Positions 1 through 8,277 of a stretch of DNA of 13,012 bases are shown piece by piece (position 1 is the stretch's first letter; every line of letters begins with the position of its first letter). The notes beneath the pieces were generated by a model. That model was not told the DNA's origin. It did no database searches and saw nothing but the letters and a program-made list of their open reading frames with translations. The DNA comes from Zygnema cylindricum (Eukaryota; Streptophyta; Zygnematophyceae; Zygnematales; Zygnemataceae). Both the position numbers and the translations under genes were made by a program. The stretch is taken from NCBI GenBank assembly GCA_037447655.1, contig JBBHKE010002450.1, forward strand, positions 312,001 to 325,012. The letters are read 5' to 3'.

Positions 1-661
1 AGTCTGCATGAACTTCTGTTCATCAGGAGATAATACCTCGTCTAAGACTATGACTCCTTCTTCCTCACTCCCCTCACTTCCCTTCTTTAACTCCATTGGA
101 GTTGTACAACTATTAGCTTTATCCATTTGAAATTTTTCAAGCATGTTCCCTATTGCTTCCTTTTGAGTCAATCTTATAATTTTCCTTTTCCTGTCTCTCT
201 CTACTTGAATTCCCAAAATATATCTTGCTTCTCCCATATCCTTCATTTCAAATCTCCCCTTAAGATCGGTTTTCAGTTTGTTAATTTTTTCCATTGATTT
301 ACTTAAAACAAGCAAATCATCAACATAAATTGCAATAAATATAAGACCTTCCTCATCTTCGAAAACATAGATTGAGTGATCTGAGCTGATCCGAATATAT
401 CCCAGACCGGTAAGAAACTCATCAAGCTTCTTATTCCATTGTCGAGGTGCCTGTTTCAAACCATAAAGAGATTTAATCAGCCGGCATACCTTACTCTCCT
501 CTCCTTCCTCCACAAAACCTTCGGGTTGTCGCATGAAGATCTCCTCTTCCAATTCTCCATGCAAAAAGGCTGTCTTGATGTCCATCTGATGCACTTCCAT
601 GTCTTCCGCCGCTGCTAAACTGAGAAGTATGCGGACGGAGGGAAATCTGACCACCGGGGCA
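1..661 (-). pseudogene. pol: copia reverse transcriptase, palm and thumb, truncated by window edge
   Basis: From about 661 to position 1 a single frame stays open on the minus strand. It has no stop before the window edge. It encodes HQMDIKTAFLHGELEE (about 550-590), with the first catalytic aspartate, then SLYGLKQAPRQWNKKLDEF and the catalytic box IYVDDLL, whose YVDD codons lie at 316-327. FEMKDMGEARYILGIQ (about 205-255) follows. These blocks complete the copia polymerase core. RNase H is expected beyond the left edge. Confidence 0.93.
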
Positions 662-958
662 AAAGGTTTCCTCGTAGTCAATTCTTTCCTTTTGTGTAAA
701 TCCCTTTGCCACTAATCTAGCCTTGTAGCGCTCGATTGTGTTATCTGGGTTCAGTTTTAGTTTGAAAACCCACTTACAACCGATTGGTTTTCGGTTAGGT
801 GGACAGTCCACCAGCTCCCAAGTATCGGCTGCCATGATTGAAGCCATCTCCTCATTGATGGCTGTCTTCCATCGGTTTCTTTCTGGACAAGTCATCGCCT
901 CTCCATAAGTTTGAGGTTCATCTTGATGAGATAGTTTAGTTACCTTGTTAATAACCTG
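662..958 (-). pseudogene. pol: copia reverse transcriptase, N-terminal fragment
   Basis: The protein reads MTCPERNRWKTAINEEMASI, then TWELVDCPP, KPIGCKWVFKLK, RYKARLVAKGFTQ and YEETF. These are the strongly conserved opening blocks of copia reverse transcriptase (fingers subdomain). After YEETF the frame is disrupted at the A4 run 661-664 (plus strand), the only shift in this element that fits gain of a base rather than loss. The continuation in the old frame to 491 is noise. Confidence 0.93.
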
Positions 959-1680
959 TTTTTCTTGCAGTCTTTGCTACTTCTCCTCCCCCCCTCAAAA
1001 TCTGAGGCCGGAATAGATGGTTCTCGTGGATTCTTTCGAACAAACTCGACTTCTCCCCTATCCCTTGATTCCGAATCAATTTCCACCACGTCTTCCGCTT
1101 CGAGTAGAGTTGTCACTGGAGTTTCCACAGCCGGGTCCTTTTCGTTCTGATTTGTACCTGCAAGAATGTCATCTTCTCTAAAACCTGGGTAGTTAGGAAG
1201 CTCAAAGTCATCGGAATTTTCTGACTCAAATCTGATTTTTACTGACTTCGTATATTTGAAGGGATCCACAGACTTTCCTTCATCCATAACTACTAGATGC
1301 TTCACTAAGATTATATCTTCCCTTTTTAGATCATAAACTCTATATCCTTTAACATCATCATCATATCCTAATAAGTATCCCGGTTTTCCTTTAGGATCTA
1401 GCTTCCAATTGGACCGATCAGTATCTAGACTGAACACTTGACTGCCGAAAACCTTTAAGTGAGATATGTCTGGTTTCCGGCCTGTCCATCTCTCATAAGG
1501 TGTTTGATCTTTTATAGCTGAAGTAAGAACTCTATTCTTGAGGTAATTAGCACAGTTTATAGCTTCTGCCCAAAACCTTTTTCCTATCTTTTTATCTGTC
1601 AACATACTTCTAGCACTATCACTTAGTGTTCTATTTAACCTTTCAGCTACCCCATTCTGTTCCGGATTTTCTGGAACTGT
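940..1680 (-). pseudogene. pol: copia integrase C-terminal part and linker to reverse transcriptase
   Basis: The frame includes KRFWAEAINCANYLKNR, then ERWTGRKPDISHLKVFGS, which is the conserved 'GKKP...LRVFGC' block after the integrase core, and KPGYLLGYDDDVKGYRVYD, the 'GYS...KGYRL' block. An acidic, less conserved linker (ESENSDDFELPNYPG and following) leads to the reverse transcriptase. The frame is lost at the T5 run 959-963, where one base is missing; the stop at 940-942 is downstream of that shift. Confidence 0.92.
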
Positions 1681-1845
1681 CTTTTGTGTTGAACCCCATC
1701 TTCCCTCAGAAAATCCTCAAACTGGTTAGAAGTATACTCTCCACCATTGTCACTCCTTACTCTCTTGATTGGAGTTTCATGGAGTTTTTCGCTCCATGCT
1801 TTATATTGTCTGAAGCAATCCTCAGCTTCGGACTTGTTTTTCAAA
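1647..1845 (-). pseudogene. pol: copia integrase catalytic core, central segment
   Basis: This segment continues the integrase in the next frame: FLKNKSEAEDCF, then VRSDNGGEYTSNQF, which carries the second catalytic aspartate (about 1728-1756). Another single-base loss at about 1680-1681 moves the frame, so the region with the third acidic residue (NGVAER-type box) falls in the following frame. In copia elements the DDE triad joins the cDNA to host DNA. All three acidic residues are encoded here, but in three different frames. Confidence 0.9.
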
Positions 1846-2887
1846 AATATACCCGGGAATACCGAGACCAATCATCAGTTATAGTCATCATAAATCTCTT
1901 CCCCCCCGGTGAGGGCACTTTAGCCGGTCCCCAAATATCTGTGTGTACTAGATCTAGAATTTTTTCTCCCTTATAGGTGGCTGATTTAGGAAAGGGTAAT
2001 CTGTGTGCTTTACCTTGAGCACATCCACTACAATCACTTATATCATCACTCTCACTGAACTGAATCCCTTCCACCACTCCCATCTTTTTCATCTCTCTTA
2101 ACTTATCTAGATTCACATGCCCAAGCCTCTTATGCCACATCATAATATCATGAACACCAGCGTAATAAAGTTTTTTCTTTTCATTACTTAAGATCAGCCT
2201 AAACATCCCATGGCTACCTTTCTCAGCAATGAAATAGACATCATCCTCAAAACTAGCAGTAAAGACTCCTTCCCTAGTGCTAGTAAAAAAACCCTTATCA
2301 TCCAATACTGATGTGGAGATAAGATTTTTGTTCAGCTCCGGAATAAACAATACATCGGAGAATGTTAATATGGATGCCTTTCCTTCTACTAACACTTTCA
2401 GATCTACCGATCCTACAAGAGTAGTGGTGACTATCCTCCCATCCCCGTACTCTATCTCTACGGTGGGAATCTTTCTTATCTTAGTGAACAGGTGCCTATC
2501 CTTACACATGTGCATGGAGGCACCTGAATCTACAATCCAGCCTGCTTCACCTTTCAATCCACCGTAAGCACATTTCTGCCTTCGTGGAATTTCGACCTCA
2601 TTTTTCGCCTCCAACTCCTCATCCAAAAGGAGCTCATCGTCCTCGTCCTCGGATTCCGCCTCAAGTACCTGTGTGACAAGGGCCTTTTTCTTTCCTCTCG
2701 GGGTACCACCGGTCTGCCCCTCCTTTAACCGAAGCTCGGTTAGCTTAGTGCACTCTGCCATATAGTGCCCCGGTTTCTTACAAAAATGACATAAACCTTT
2801 GGGAGCCCTTGGTTCGAATTCGTCGGCCTGTTTTTTCTGCTCCCTACCCCATAGTTTCCGACCGGTTTTCGGGAATCCCTGTTCCTC
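1841..2887 (-). pseudogene. gag-pol: copia Gag zinc knuckle, aspartic protease and integrase N-terminus
   Basis: One open stretch covers three domains. The zinc knuckle CHFCKKPGHYMAEC (2750-2791) has the CX2CX4HX4C spacing of nucleocapsid domains. A lysine- and acid-rich linker (EAESEDEDDELLLDEELE) follows. The protease active site reads WIVDSGASMHMC with the catalytic Asp codon at 2528-2530. The integrase zinc-binding domain begins at WHKRLGH (second His codon 2117-2119) and its CX2C pair is in DCSGCAQGK. The first catalytic aspartate of the integrase is in HTDIWGP, near 1930-1946. The frame ends at a TGA (1841-1843) caused by a one-base loss in an A5 run (1843-1847, plus strand), not by a substitution. 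It would be expressed as part of a polyprotein, cleaved by this protease. Confidence 0.93.
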
Positions 2888-3685
2888 CAATCAGTGGCTG
2901 TTGCCAAGGCTTGGCCACTCTTTCCTCCCCTTCGGATCTCGATTGTATTCTCTTGAACTAGAATCATCCCTACCACTGAGTTCCATATCCACCTTGAGTC
3001 AGGCAAGTCCTGCACACGGTAAACTATGTTCACGAACTCATCAGGTAACTTCATCAGTAAACAGTTAACCTTTTCTTTTTCACTAAAATCTTTTCCCGCA
3101 CTGTGTAGCTCCATGAAGAGTGTAGCAAGCTCATTGCAAAAATCCAACATATTTCCCCCTTTATATACATACTCCTTAACTTCTGATCAGCCAACTGTTG
3201 TTGCTGAATCGTACCACTTCGTACATCTCTATGAGAGCCATCCAAAGATCGGATGCCCTTTCTACCTGCAAATGAGGACATGCAAGTCCTTGAGTGAGAT
3301 GGCGTAGGATGAAGTGCTTTGCCGCCATATTGTTGAAGTCCCAGGTTTCAGTATCATTCTCCTCGTTCCTCGGAATAGGTGACATGAACGTCGAACCAGT
3401 TGCTATTGGTGTGGTCGTCTCCTTCTCCTTTCCTTTGTCCACCACCTCTCCTTCTTTTGTTTCCTCCGTTGAAGGTGGATCCTCTTTCCTGGTGAATCTG
3501 GTTCCTCCAAACCCTGGAGGAATTCCAAGACTTGATGGACGCCCCAATCGTCCACTCACTATCCCCCAAAACCTTTTTTCGCATAGAGCTCCTATCATCA
3601 TACTTTCCCAGTATATGAAGCCAGTTCCATTAAAGATTGGTACCCTAGAGGGTGGGCCCATAACCTGTAACTCTGAGACCTCCAT
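2888..3685 (-). pseudogene. gag: copia Gag, N-terminal and central part, frameshifted
   Basis: The start ATG is at 3683-3685 and the protein opens MEVSELQVMGPPSRVPIFNG. An early segment of the form 'F-x-G-T-x-F-x-x-W' is typical of copia Gag N-termini. A charged, low-complexity insert (residues about 65-100) follows, then the helical Gag core with SDLWMALIEMY, IQQQQLADQKLRSMYIKG and, in the third frame, MLDFCNELATLFMELHSAG and CLLMKLPDEFV. Two frame changes lie inside (about 3217-3221 and in the C5 run at 3155-3159) and a third, at about 2887-2888, joins it to the zinc-knuckle frame. All three fit loss of one base. Gag would form the virus-like particle that packages the element's RNA. Assignment as copia Gag is by position and pattern; Gag is poorly conserved. 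Confidence 0.85.
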
Positions 3686-4005
3686 AAGTCCTCAGAGTGG
3701 ACAGCTTCCAAGAAGCCTCTAGGATAATCCTGACCCCTTTGTGTTTAAGCAAAAATAACTGCCACCCTGGCAGACAAAAACGCTGACCAACTTCACCTCT
3801 GTGAAGACAAGACTCCCCTGAGTCGATAGCAAAAAGAATCTCTGAATTTGCTCCCCTGAGCAGTAAGTTATGGAGGGTCAAAGTTGACCTTTTGTACAGA
3901 AGCTCTCTGGGAGAGAGGGTCCTATCTTCTAATTTTTCTAAGTCCTATCCCTCTCACAGACTCTATCTACTGATGTACGGAATCAATCAGATTTCAGTTC
4001 CGTAC
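3686..4005 (-). other. untranslated leader or LTR-proximal region of the copia element
   Basis: This stretch sits directly upstream of the Gag start and has no credible coding frame. It should contain the primer-binding site and the end of the upstream LTR, but I found no good match to the usual initiator-Met primer site. It holds two short hairpins with the same core, GACTCCCCTGAGTC (3811-3824) and GCTCCCCTGAGC (3850-3861), and a third, CTGCCACCCTGGCAG, near 3760-3774. Such hairpins could be leader structures in the element RNA; this is inference. Confidence 0.4.
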
Positions 4006-4324
4006 GTAAAAGTACAACTGCCGGTGTACTTTATGTACGGATATTGTACGATATGGCCTAAATGTCCACACGTGGAGTATCCGGATTCGCTCCTTAAATC
4101 CTCGGAGATGCCGCGCTCCAATGTTACATCGCCACGTGTCATCTGATGTGGCGCTGCCCACAAACCGCCGAATTCTCCTTCCGCGATCTCGGCGCAATTT
4201 CCGGCCGTCCGATTAAACTCGTTTTTGATCGTAGCCGTAATAAATACATGCGCGGTATTTGTTTCGCTTCCGAAATTAATGCGCGGTATTGATTTCATAT
4301 CCGTACCGCAATTCGTACTTTTAC
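4006..4324. mobile_element. candidate foldback or MITE-like element carrying two G-boxes
   Basis: The 10-mer GTAAAAGTAC at 4006-4015 is repeated inverted at 4315-4324, and a second nested pair, GTACGGATAT at 4035-4044 with its complement at 4297-4306, lies inside. Sequence between the pairs is partly matched too, with small indels. No clear target-site duplication is visible, so the ends are uncertain. The segment could instead be part of the upstream LTR of the copia element. It has no coding frame of note. A direct repeat GCGCGGTATT occurs at 4250-4259 and 4281-4290. Confidence 0.4.
4068..4139. promoter_or_regulatory. pair of inverted G-box/ABRE-type sites (ACACGTGG)
   Basis: ACACGTGG stands at 4068-4075 on the plus strand and the same octamer occurs on the minus strand at 4132-4139. 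CACGTG cores are recognised in plants by bZIP and bHLH factors. Two copies 64 bp apart, within 400-500 bp upstream of the Gag start, are placed where an LTR enhancer could be. The function is inferred; no TATA box was found at a convincing distance. Confidence 0.35.
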
Positions 4325-4429
4325 AATTCCATATCTATGTGTCCCGTAAATAGTTATAGTTAAATGAATTATTCTACGTGTACCTGTATAAATAATTATC
4401 GTACTATATACTATGCATCAGTACCACTA

Positions 4430-4505
4430 GACTTAACGGCTAAGGCTACCGGCTATCTCCTAGCTGTCGGCCGGCAGGTACCAGGATCAAATCCTGCCGC
4501 CGGCA
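4430..4505 (+). other. tRNA-like segment, possible SINE head or tRNA relic
   Basis: A 76-nt stretch has tRNA size. It holds an A-box-like AACGGCTAAGGCTACCGG (from 4435) and a B-box-like GGATCAAATCC (4484-4494; two differences from GGTTCGAATCC). A T-arm of four pairs with a 7-nt loop can be drawn. No matching acceptor 5' strand was found, so it is not a working tRNA. The same bases form a strong hairpin, GCCGGCAGG against CCTGCC..CCGGC. A tRNA-derived SINE head is the best guess, but no SINE body or poly-A tail was recognised. Confidence 0.3.
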
Positions 4506-4707
4506 TATACCTTTTAGTAATTAATCCGTAGACTAATATAAATTTCCCGTAAACCTGAGGATAGCTTAGGTAGCCATGGCTCTAGCTTCCTCTCCAATTT
4601 CTCAGTGACTGCGACAAGTTTGAGAGTTGGAGAGAGAAGTTAGAGGTAGACTGCCTCGGCTTCTTTGTTTCTATTTAGACCTAGAAAATACTTAAAACCA
4701 TTAATTC

Positions 4708-5381
4708 CTACAATTGGGTGGAGTGCTGGCGTGAAATTGAGGGCATACCTTGATGCTCCCGGACGGAGGTCGAAGAGTCGCTCTCAAATGAACTACTCAG
4801 TATCTCATCGACAACTCCCACTGGGCGTAGAATCCTGGCTCTATCAGTTCTGGCTACCCGCTGCACCAATTCCTTCTTAACCTTCAACTCATGGAGATTG
4901 TGAAAGGCTAAGATTTCTCTCCAACCTGGCCGGGAGGGTCTGCCAGTATTTCCAGATCTATATACATTTTAGCTGTTGGGGCCTTAAATCTGGTATAGCG
5001 ACCGATTTCAGGGAGGTGACCAGGGACCGCTTCCTTGTGGGCCAACCCCTTTCTACGTGATTTGGGAGATAATGGAGGTCTCTCCGCCTTCTTCGCGGCC
5101 CTGGCTCTGGCAGCTTCGAACAAAGTTGGGAAATTCTTGGGTGAAAAGACAGGTGGAGGTGGAGGAGAGGGTCTCTCCTCTGGCTGCTCCGGAGAAATCT
5201 CAGCTGCAACAGCCGGAGGCACCATTCCCTTAAGAAACTGCTCAATGTGCGACTGTGAGCCAAATGGGGCTGGTTCCTCGGGCACCTATGACTCTTCTTC
5301 CTGGGCCCCTGCTTCTTCCCTCTCCTGCTCTTCCGCTCTGACGCACGGAAGATCCTTATTCTAAACTTCTTCTCCTCCCAT
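4708..5381 (-). pseudogene. decayed reading frame, unrecognised proline-rich protein
   Basis: On the minus strand an ATG at 5379-5381 opens a frame that is interrupted by two TAG codons (5361-5363 and 5286-5288) yet reads coherently across them: an acidic section (AEEQEREEAGAQEEES), PEEPAPFGSQSHIEQFLKGM, a proline-rich stretch (EERPSPPPPPVFSPKNFPTL), a basic Ala/Lys section (EAARARAAKKAERPPLSPKS) and KMYIDLEILADPP. Between about 4925 and 4968 the frame must change by one base. It then continues as WREILAFHNLHELKVKKELV and RTDRARILRPVGVVDEIL, ending at TAG 4708-4710. That is about 225 residues in total. I do not recognise the family. It may be a decayed host gene, or the gag-like protein of another retroelement, because untranslated leader-like sequence lies upstream of it. 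Confidence 0.4.
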
Positions 5382-6686
5382 AGATGATTGGGAAAAGAAG
5401 AGCTAAATCCTGTTATAAAAGTACTTCGCCCAGCGCACCTATCCTCTTTAACAAAAAGGGAGAGGTTGTTGTTTCAGTACTGTGACGATCTGTTCAAAGT
5501 CTAAGAAAGATCCCCTAAAAATCCACTATTCTAGTGCAAAAGCTTCTGGTAGTCGGACCCGGAGGAAACCCAACCGAAGCCCCAAAAAGAATTACCAAAG
5601 AGAGAACCAAGATACTTCCACTCAGAAGGATGAAATCAAAATCAATATAGATATGCTTTCTCAGAATTAACAATATCACCTTGCCCTTAAAAACAAATAG
5701 AGAATAGAGGTAAAATATGGAATAATAGCAAACGAGCTCAACCTACCCCCACAACGTAACGAGGACAACAAAAGAAGACGAAATCTTCCCCTGAAGATAC
5801 TGAAACAGGTAAGGCCTCCTTGACTCCTCGGTTTCCGCGACCCGGAACAGGCAAAAAACCTTCTCGGTTTCCGACAAACACCAGTCCCAAATCGCCCAAA
5901 CAGAAAAGACAGTGCCAACCACCCAACCGGACTACAATTTCCACAAAGAACGGATGCAAAACCAAGATGGCAAAAGGGTCAAAATCACACACAAAACAAA
6001 AGTTCTCCACAAGAAAGTTTGTTGGAATTTCTAGGGCTTTTCTCAGGAGACAGTACTGAAACAGCAACCTGTCTCCTTCCGCCCCAAGTGCCTTATACAA
6101 GCAAAGTTTGTCCTACAGAAAGTACCGAAGTCAAAGCAGTACCAAGATCCAATCAGAGGCAAGGAATTGTTATCGTACGGACATAAGACAAAACAGGTTG
6201 TACTACACTCAGGGCAAAAAGTTATGCGACTAGCTCCGGCTAGATTGGAAGCCAAATTTCATTCTATGATACACTTCTGAGCTCAAAGTTCTGAAATGGA
6301 CGTGAAACGCCTAACTTTGACTTAAGGTAATAAATGCTCTACCTGTCTGGTGGACCAGAACTAACCTACTACTGACAGCCAACAACAAAATCTATAAGAT
6401 TATCCCAAAATTTACGCAGCGTTCCACAATGTAGCCCCCAAAGGGACAGGTGGAAATTGGTCGCATGTAACAAAAAGGGGTAATCTGGAAACGTAATACT
6501 TCGTCTTCCGGCCTATGGTAGGCGCGAAATAAAGTGCGTCCCGCTCAGTTTGGAAAATAAAAGGATTTGATCTAGCTGGGTACACTCCTTCCTTTGTACT
6601 CCTATCACCGTACAGGGGAAAAGAGGTTTGGAAATCCATGGTGATCTAAAGAAATGACGGTAAAGCCAACGAGCTTGACATACATG
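5382..6686. other. non-coding region, possibly a retroelement leader or LTR on the minus strand
   Basis: No convincing gene is present. Read on the minus strand the section 6100-5480 is T/G-rich with short pseudo-open frames and resembles untranslated leader sequence feeding into the broken frame at 5381. It contains the long inverted repeat described separately. The part 6300-6680 is unremarkable unique-looking sequence without repeats or motifs that I can name. Confidence 0.35.
5463..6070. repeat. 21-nt inverted repeat pair bounding a 608-bp segment
   Basis: AGGTTGTTGTTTCAGTACTG(T) at 5463-5483 matches the reverse complement of 6050-6070 at 20 of 21 bases. Similarity stops sharply on both sides, and no target duplication is obvious. 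The right copy is also embedded in a local hairpin, with GGAGACAG at 6046-6053 pairing with CTGTCTCC at 6069-6076. The pair may be the ends of an old transposon or two unrelated copies of a dispersed repeat; ACAGTACTGAAA recurs at about 6703-6715. Confidence 0.45.
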
Positions 6687-6732
6687 ATGACAGTATAGTA
6701 ATGTACAGTACTGAAATTTATTGTACTGTCAT
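6687..6732. repeat. hairpin with ATGACAGTA arms
   Basis: ATGACAGTA at 6687-6695 pairs with TACTGTCAT at 6724-6732 around a 28-nt loop that contains TGTACAGTACTG. GTAC occurs repeatedly here. It lies shortly before the hAT-like element and has no known role. Confidence 0.5.
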
Positions 6733-6830
6733 GTCGTACATAATAAAATAATGTAATGTATTGTACTACAAGGACCACATGTAAAGCAATATTATATATT
6801 TGGCGTTTTATAACAAATTATATCGAATAG

Positions 6831-7619
6831 TACTGTTAGGTATCGAGGACCATTTGACGATATTCGATATATATCGAATTTCAGGTACCCGATATTCAAT
6901 ATATCGCTTCGATATATCGAAAATGAAAATATCGTGATATATCGCCGATTATCGCTGATATATCGTATCGCCAATATATCGAAGCATAAAAAAATATAAA
7001 AAAAAAATGACAGGTCACCAAAGTCACGTGCCTTCGGACAAAGTGACCGTAAAATCTTTGCCGAAAAGAAATACGGTTTTGAAAGTCTACAGAGTGAAGG
7101 AGATCTTTGAGGTATATTGACGTGGTCCACTTGGAAGTACACGCACATGAAACGCAAGTACGGATTTCCATACGAAAATGGTCGGTTTTCAAATTTTTGA
7201 CGATTTAGAGATTTGATCTTCAACTTACAAGGAACCACTAAAATCAAAACACGTATGTAAAAACTTGTTTACTGACGTCACGCGATGTAAACGAGGCCTC
7301 TGTAATACAAAAATTTTGTTGTCCGTACTATTACAGAATCGGTACTTTTTTGTCGGTTACATTTTGCGGCGTGTACCTTTAAGTCACGGAACGAAAACAA
7401 TGTCCTACGTGGCGTATCAGAAAATAAGTCTTTTTCGCTAAAATAACATATTATTTAAAAACACAAAATATTAATTTAAAAAATACTATATATCGCGATA
7501 TTTATCGCGATGATATATGTTGGCCTCGGTACGATATATCGAGGATTCTGCTCGATCGATATTCAATATATCGAATATTGAAATTATCGCGATATGAATT
7601 TATCCGATACCCAACACTA
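6831..7619. mobile_element. non-autonomous hAT-like transposon (789 bp)
   Basis: The left end TACTGTTAGGTATCG and the inverted right end TAGTGTTGGGTATCG agree at 13 of 15 positions; the right end fits the YAGNG start of hAT termini. The flanking octamers tcgaatag (6823-6830) and tctaatac (7620-7627) match at 6 of 8, consistent with an aged 8-bp hAT target duplication. Similarity between the ends continues inward (for example ATATTCGATATAT in both). ATATATCG/TATCG motifs are dense in both subterminal zones (about ten in 6836-6985, more in 7485-7610), as expected for transposase-binding repeats. The interior (6990-7480) has no credible transposase frame, so movement would need an enzyme supplied by another element. 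It contains a TGACGTCA palindrome at 7273-7280. Confidence 0.65.
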
Positions 7620-7667
7620 TCTAATACGAATACGCAATAGTACGATTAATTACAGTATAGTATAGTA

Positions 7668-8250
7668 CACCGTCGATCGTATTTAGCGTGTAGAAATTAT
7701 TAGTGTGTATAATAATTTAGTGTCATGCACACTAATTTTGACTTAGAAAAATTTCGAAAAAAAAGTTATACACTAATTTTTCAACGTACGCCAATATGGG
7801 TACAGCTGATTTGTCGAGAGGATATCCACATTAATATAGGTAAAAGTACAGATTCTGACAATTCGTACACTGTCGCATACTTTCACTCTAATTAATTCCT
7901 AACTCTAATTTCGGTTTTTTAGGGTGTAGACAATACGCGACAAACAAATGTACACTAAAACAGGTACAAATATGAAATTCTTTAATTCACAGGGCAGTTT
8001 TTCGTGTGATAGCAGAGATTTTATTAAAATATCAGTACTAGTATGATAAAAAAGTACATTTTATACCAACCGACACGTTCCGTACTCCACACTAATAAAA
8101 ATATACATAAATTAAAATGGTGTACACTAATTGTTCATCTCGTAATTAGCGTACAGGAAAAATTAGTATCCTTTACCCTATTTTAGGTGAAACCCTCAAA
8201 ATTTAGGGGCGCCGAATTAGTGTTCAACACGCTAAATACGATCGACGGTG
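7668..8250. mobile_element. MITE A, CACCG-ended family, TA target duplication (583 bp)
   Basis: A perfect 24-bp terminal inverted repeat, beginning CACCGTCGATCGTATTTAGC, occupies 7668-7691 and 8227-8250. TA dinucleotides flank it at 7666-7667 and 8251-8252. The TA duplication suggests the Tc1/mariner superfamily, though the terminal sequence does not resemble the Stowaway end (CTCCCTCCGT) that I know. The interior is AT-rich, has no coding frame, and carries repeated TTAG(T/C)GT / ACACTAA motifs near both ends, for example near 7700-7735, 7771, 8110-8130 and 8215-8232. Confidence 0.8.
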
Positions 8251-8277
8251 TACTGTAGAGTAGAGCACAGTACAGTA

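Larger units (their letters stand above)
1..3685 (-). mobile_element. Ty1/copia LTR retrotransposon, internal region, 3' part outside window
   Basis: Reading the minus strand from 3685 downward gives, in order, a Gag-like protein, a CCHC zinc knuckle, an aspartic protease, an integrase and a reverse transcriptase. Integrase before reverse transcriptase is the Ty1/copia order. The RNase H region and the downstream LTR would lie left of position 1. I did not find a convincing primer-binding site or an upstream LTR boundary right of 3685, so the 5' end is undefined. The polyprotein is split over three frames by seven single-base shifts, near 3220, 3157, 2888, 1845, 1681, 961 and 662. I found no in-frame nonsense codon and the catalytic motifs are intact. 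The element therefore looks either young or mis-assembled rather than long dead. Confidence 0.95.

Noticed and set aside
965-3722. Plus-strand frames opposite the copia polyprotein
   Set aside because: Antisense shadows; the minus strand has all recognisable domains.
3781-3789. CGCTGACCA as a primer-binding site for the copia element
   Set aside because: Only a partial match to the initiator-Met complement, with gaps, and no LTR end next to it.
4665-4880. Plus-strand 71-codon frame
   Set aside because: No recognisable features, and it lies opposite the more coherent minus-strand remnant.
5286-5363. Programmed readthrough of the two TAG codons in the proline-rich frame
   Set aside because: The same frame also needs a one-base shift further on, so decay is simpler.
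5676-6255. Minus-strand frames of 70-120 codons rich in Phe, Leu and Cys
   Set aside because: Composition follows the T/G-rich strand; no motif, and the frames do not connect.
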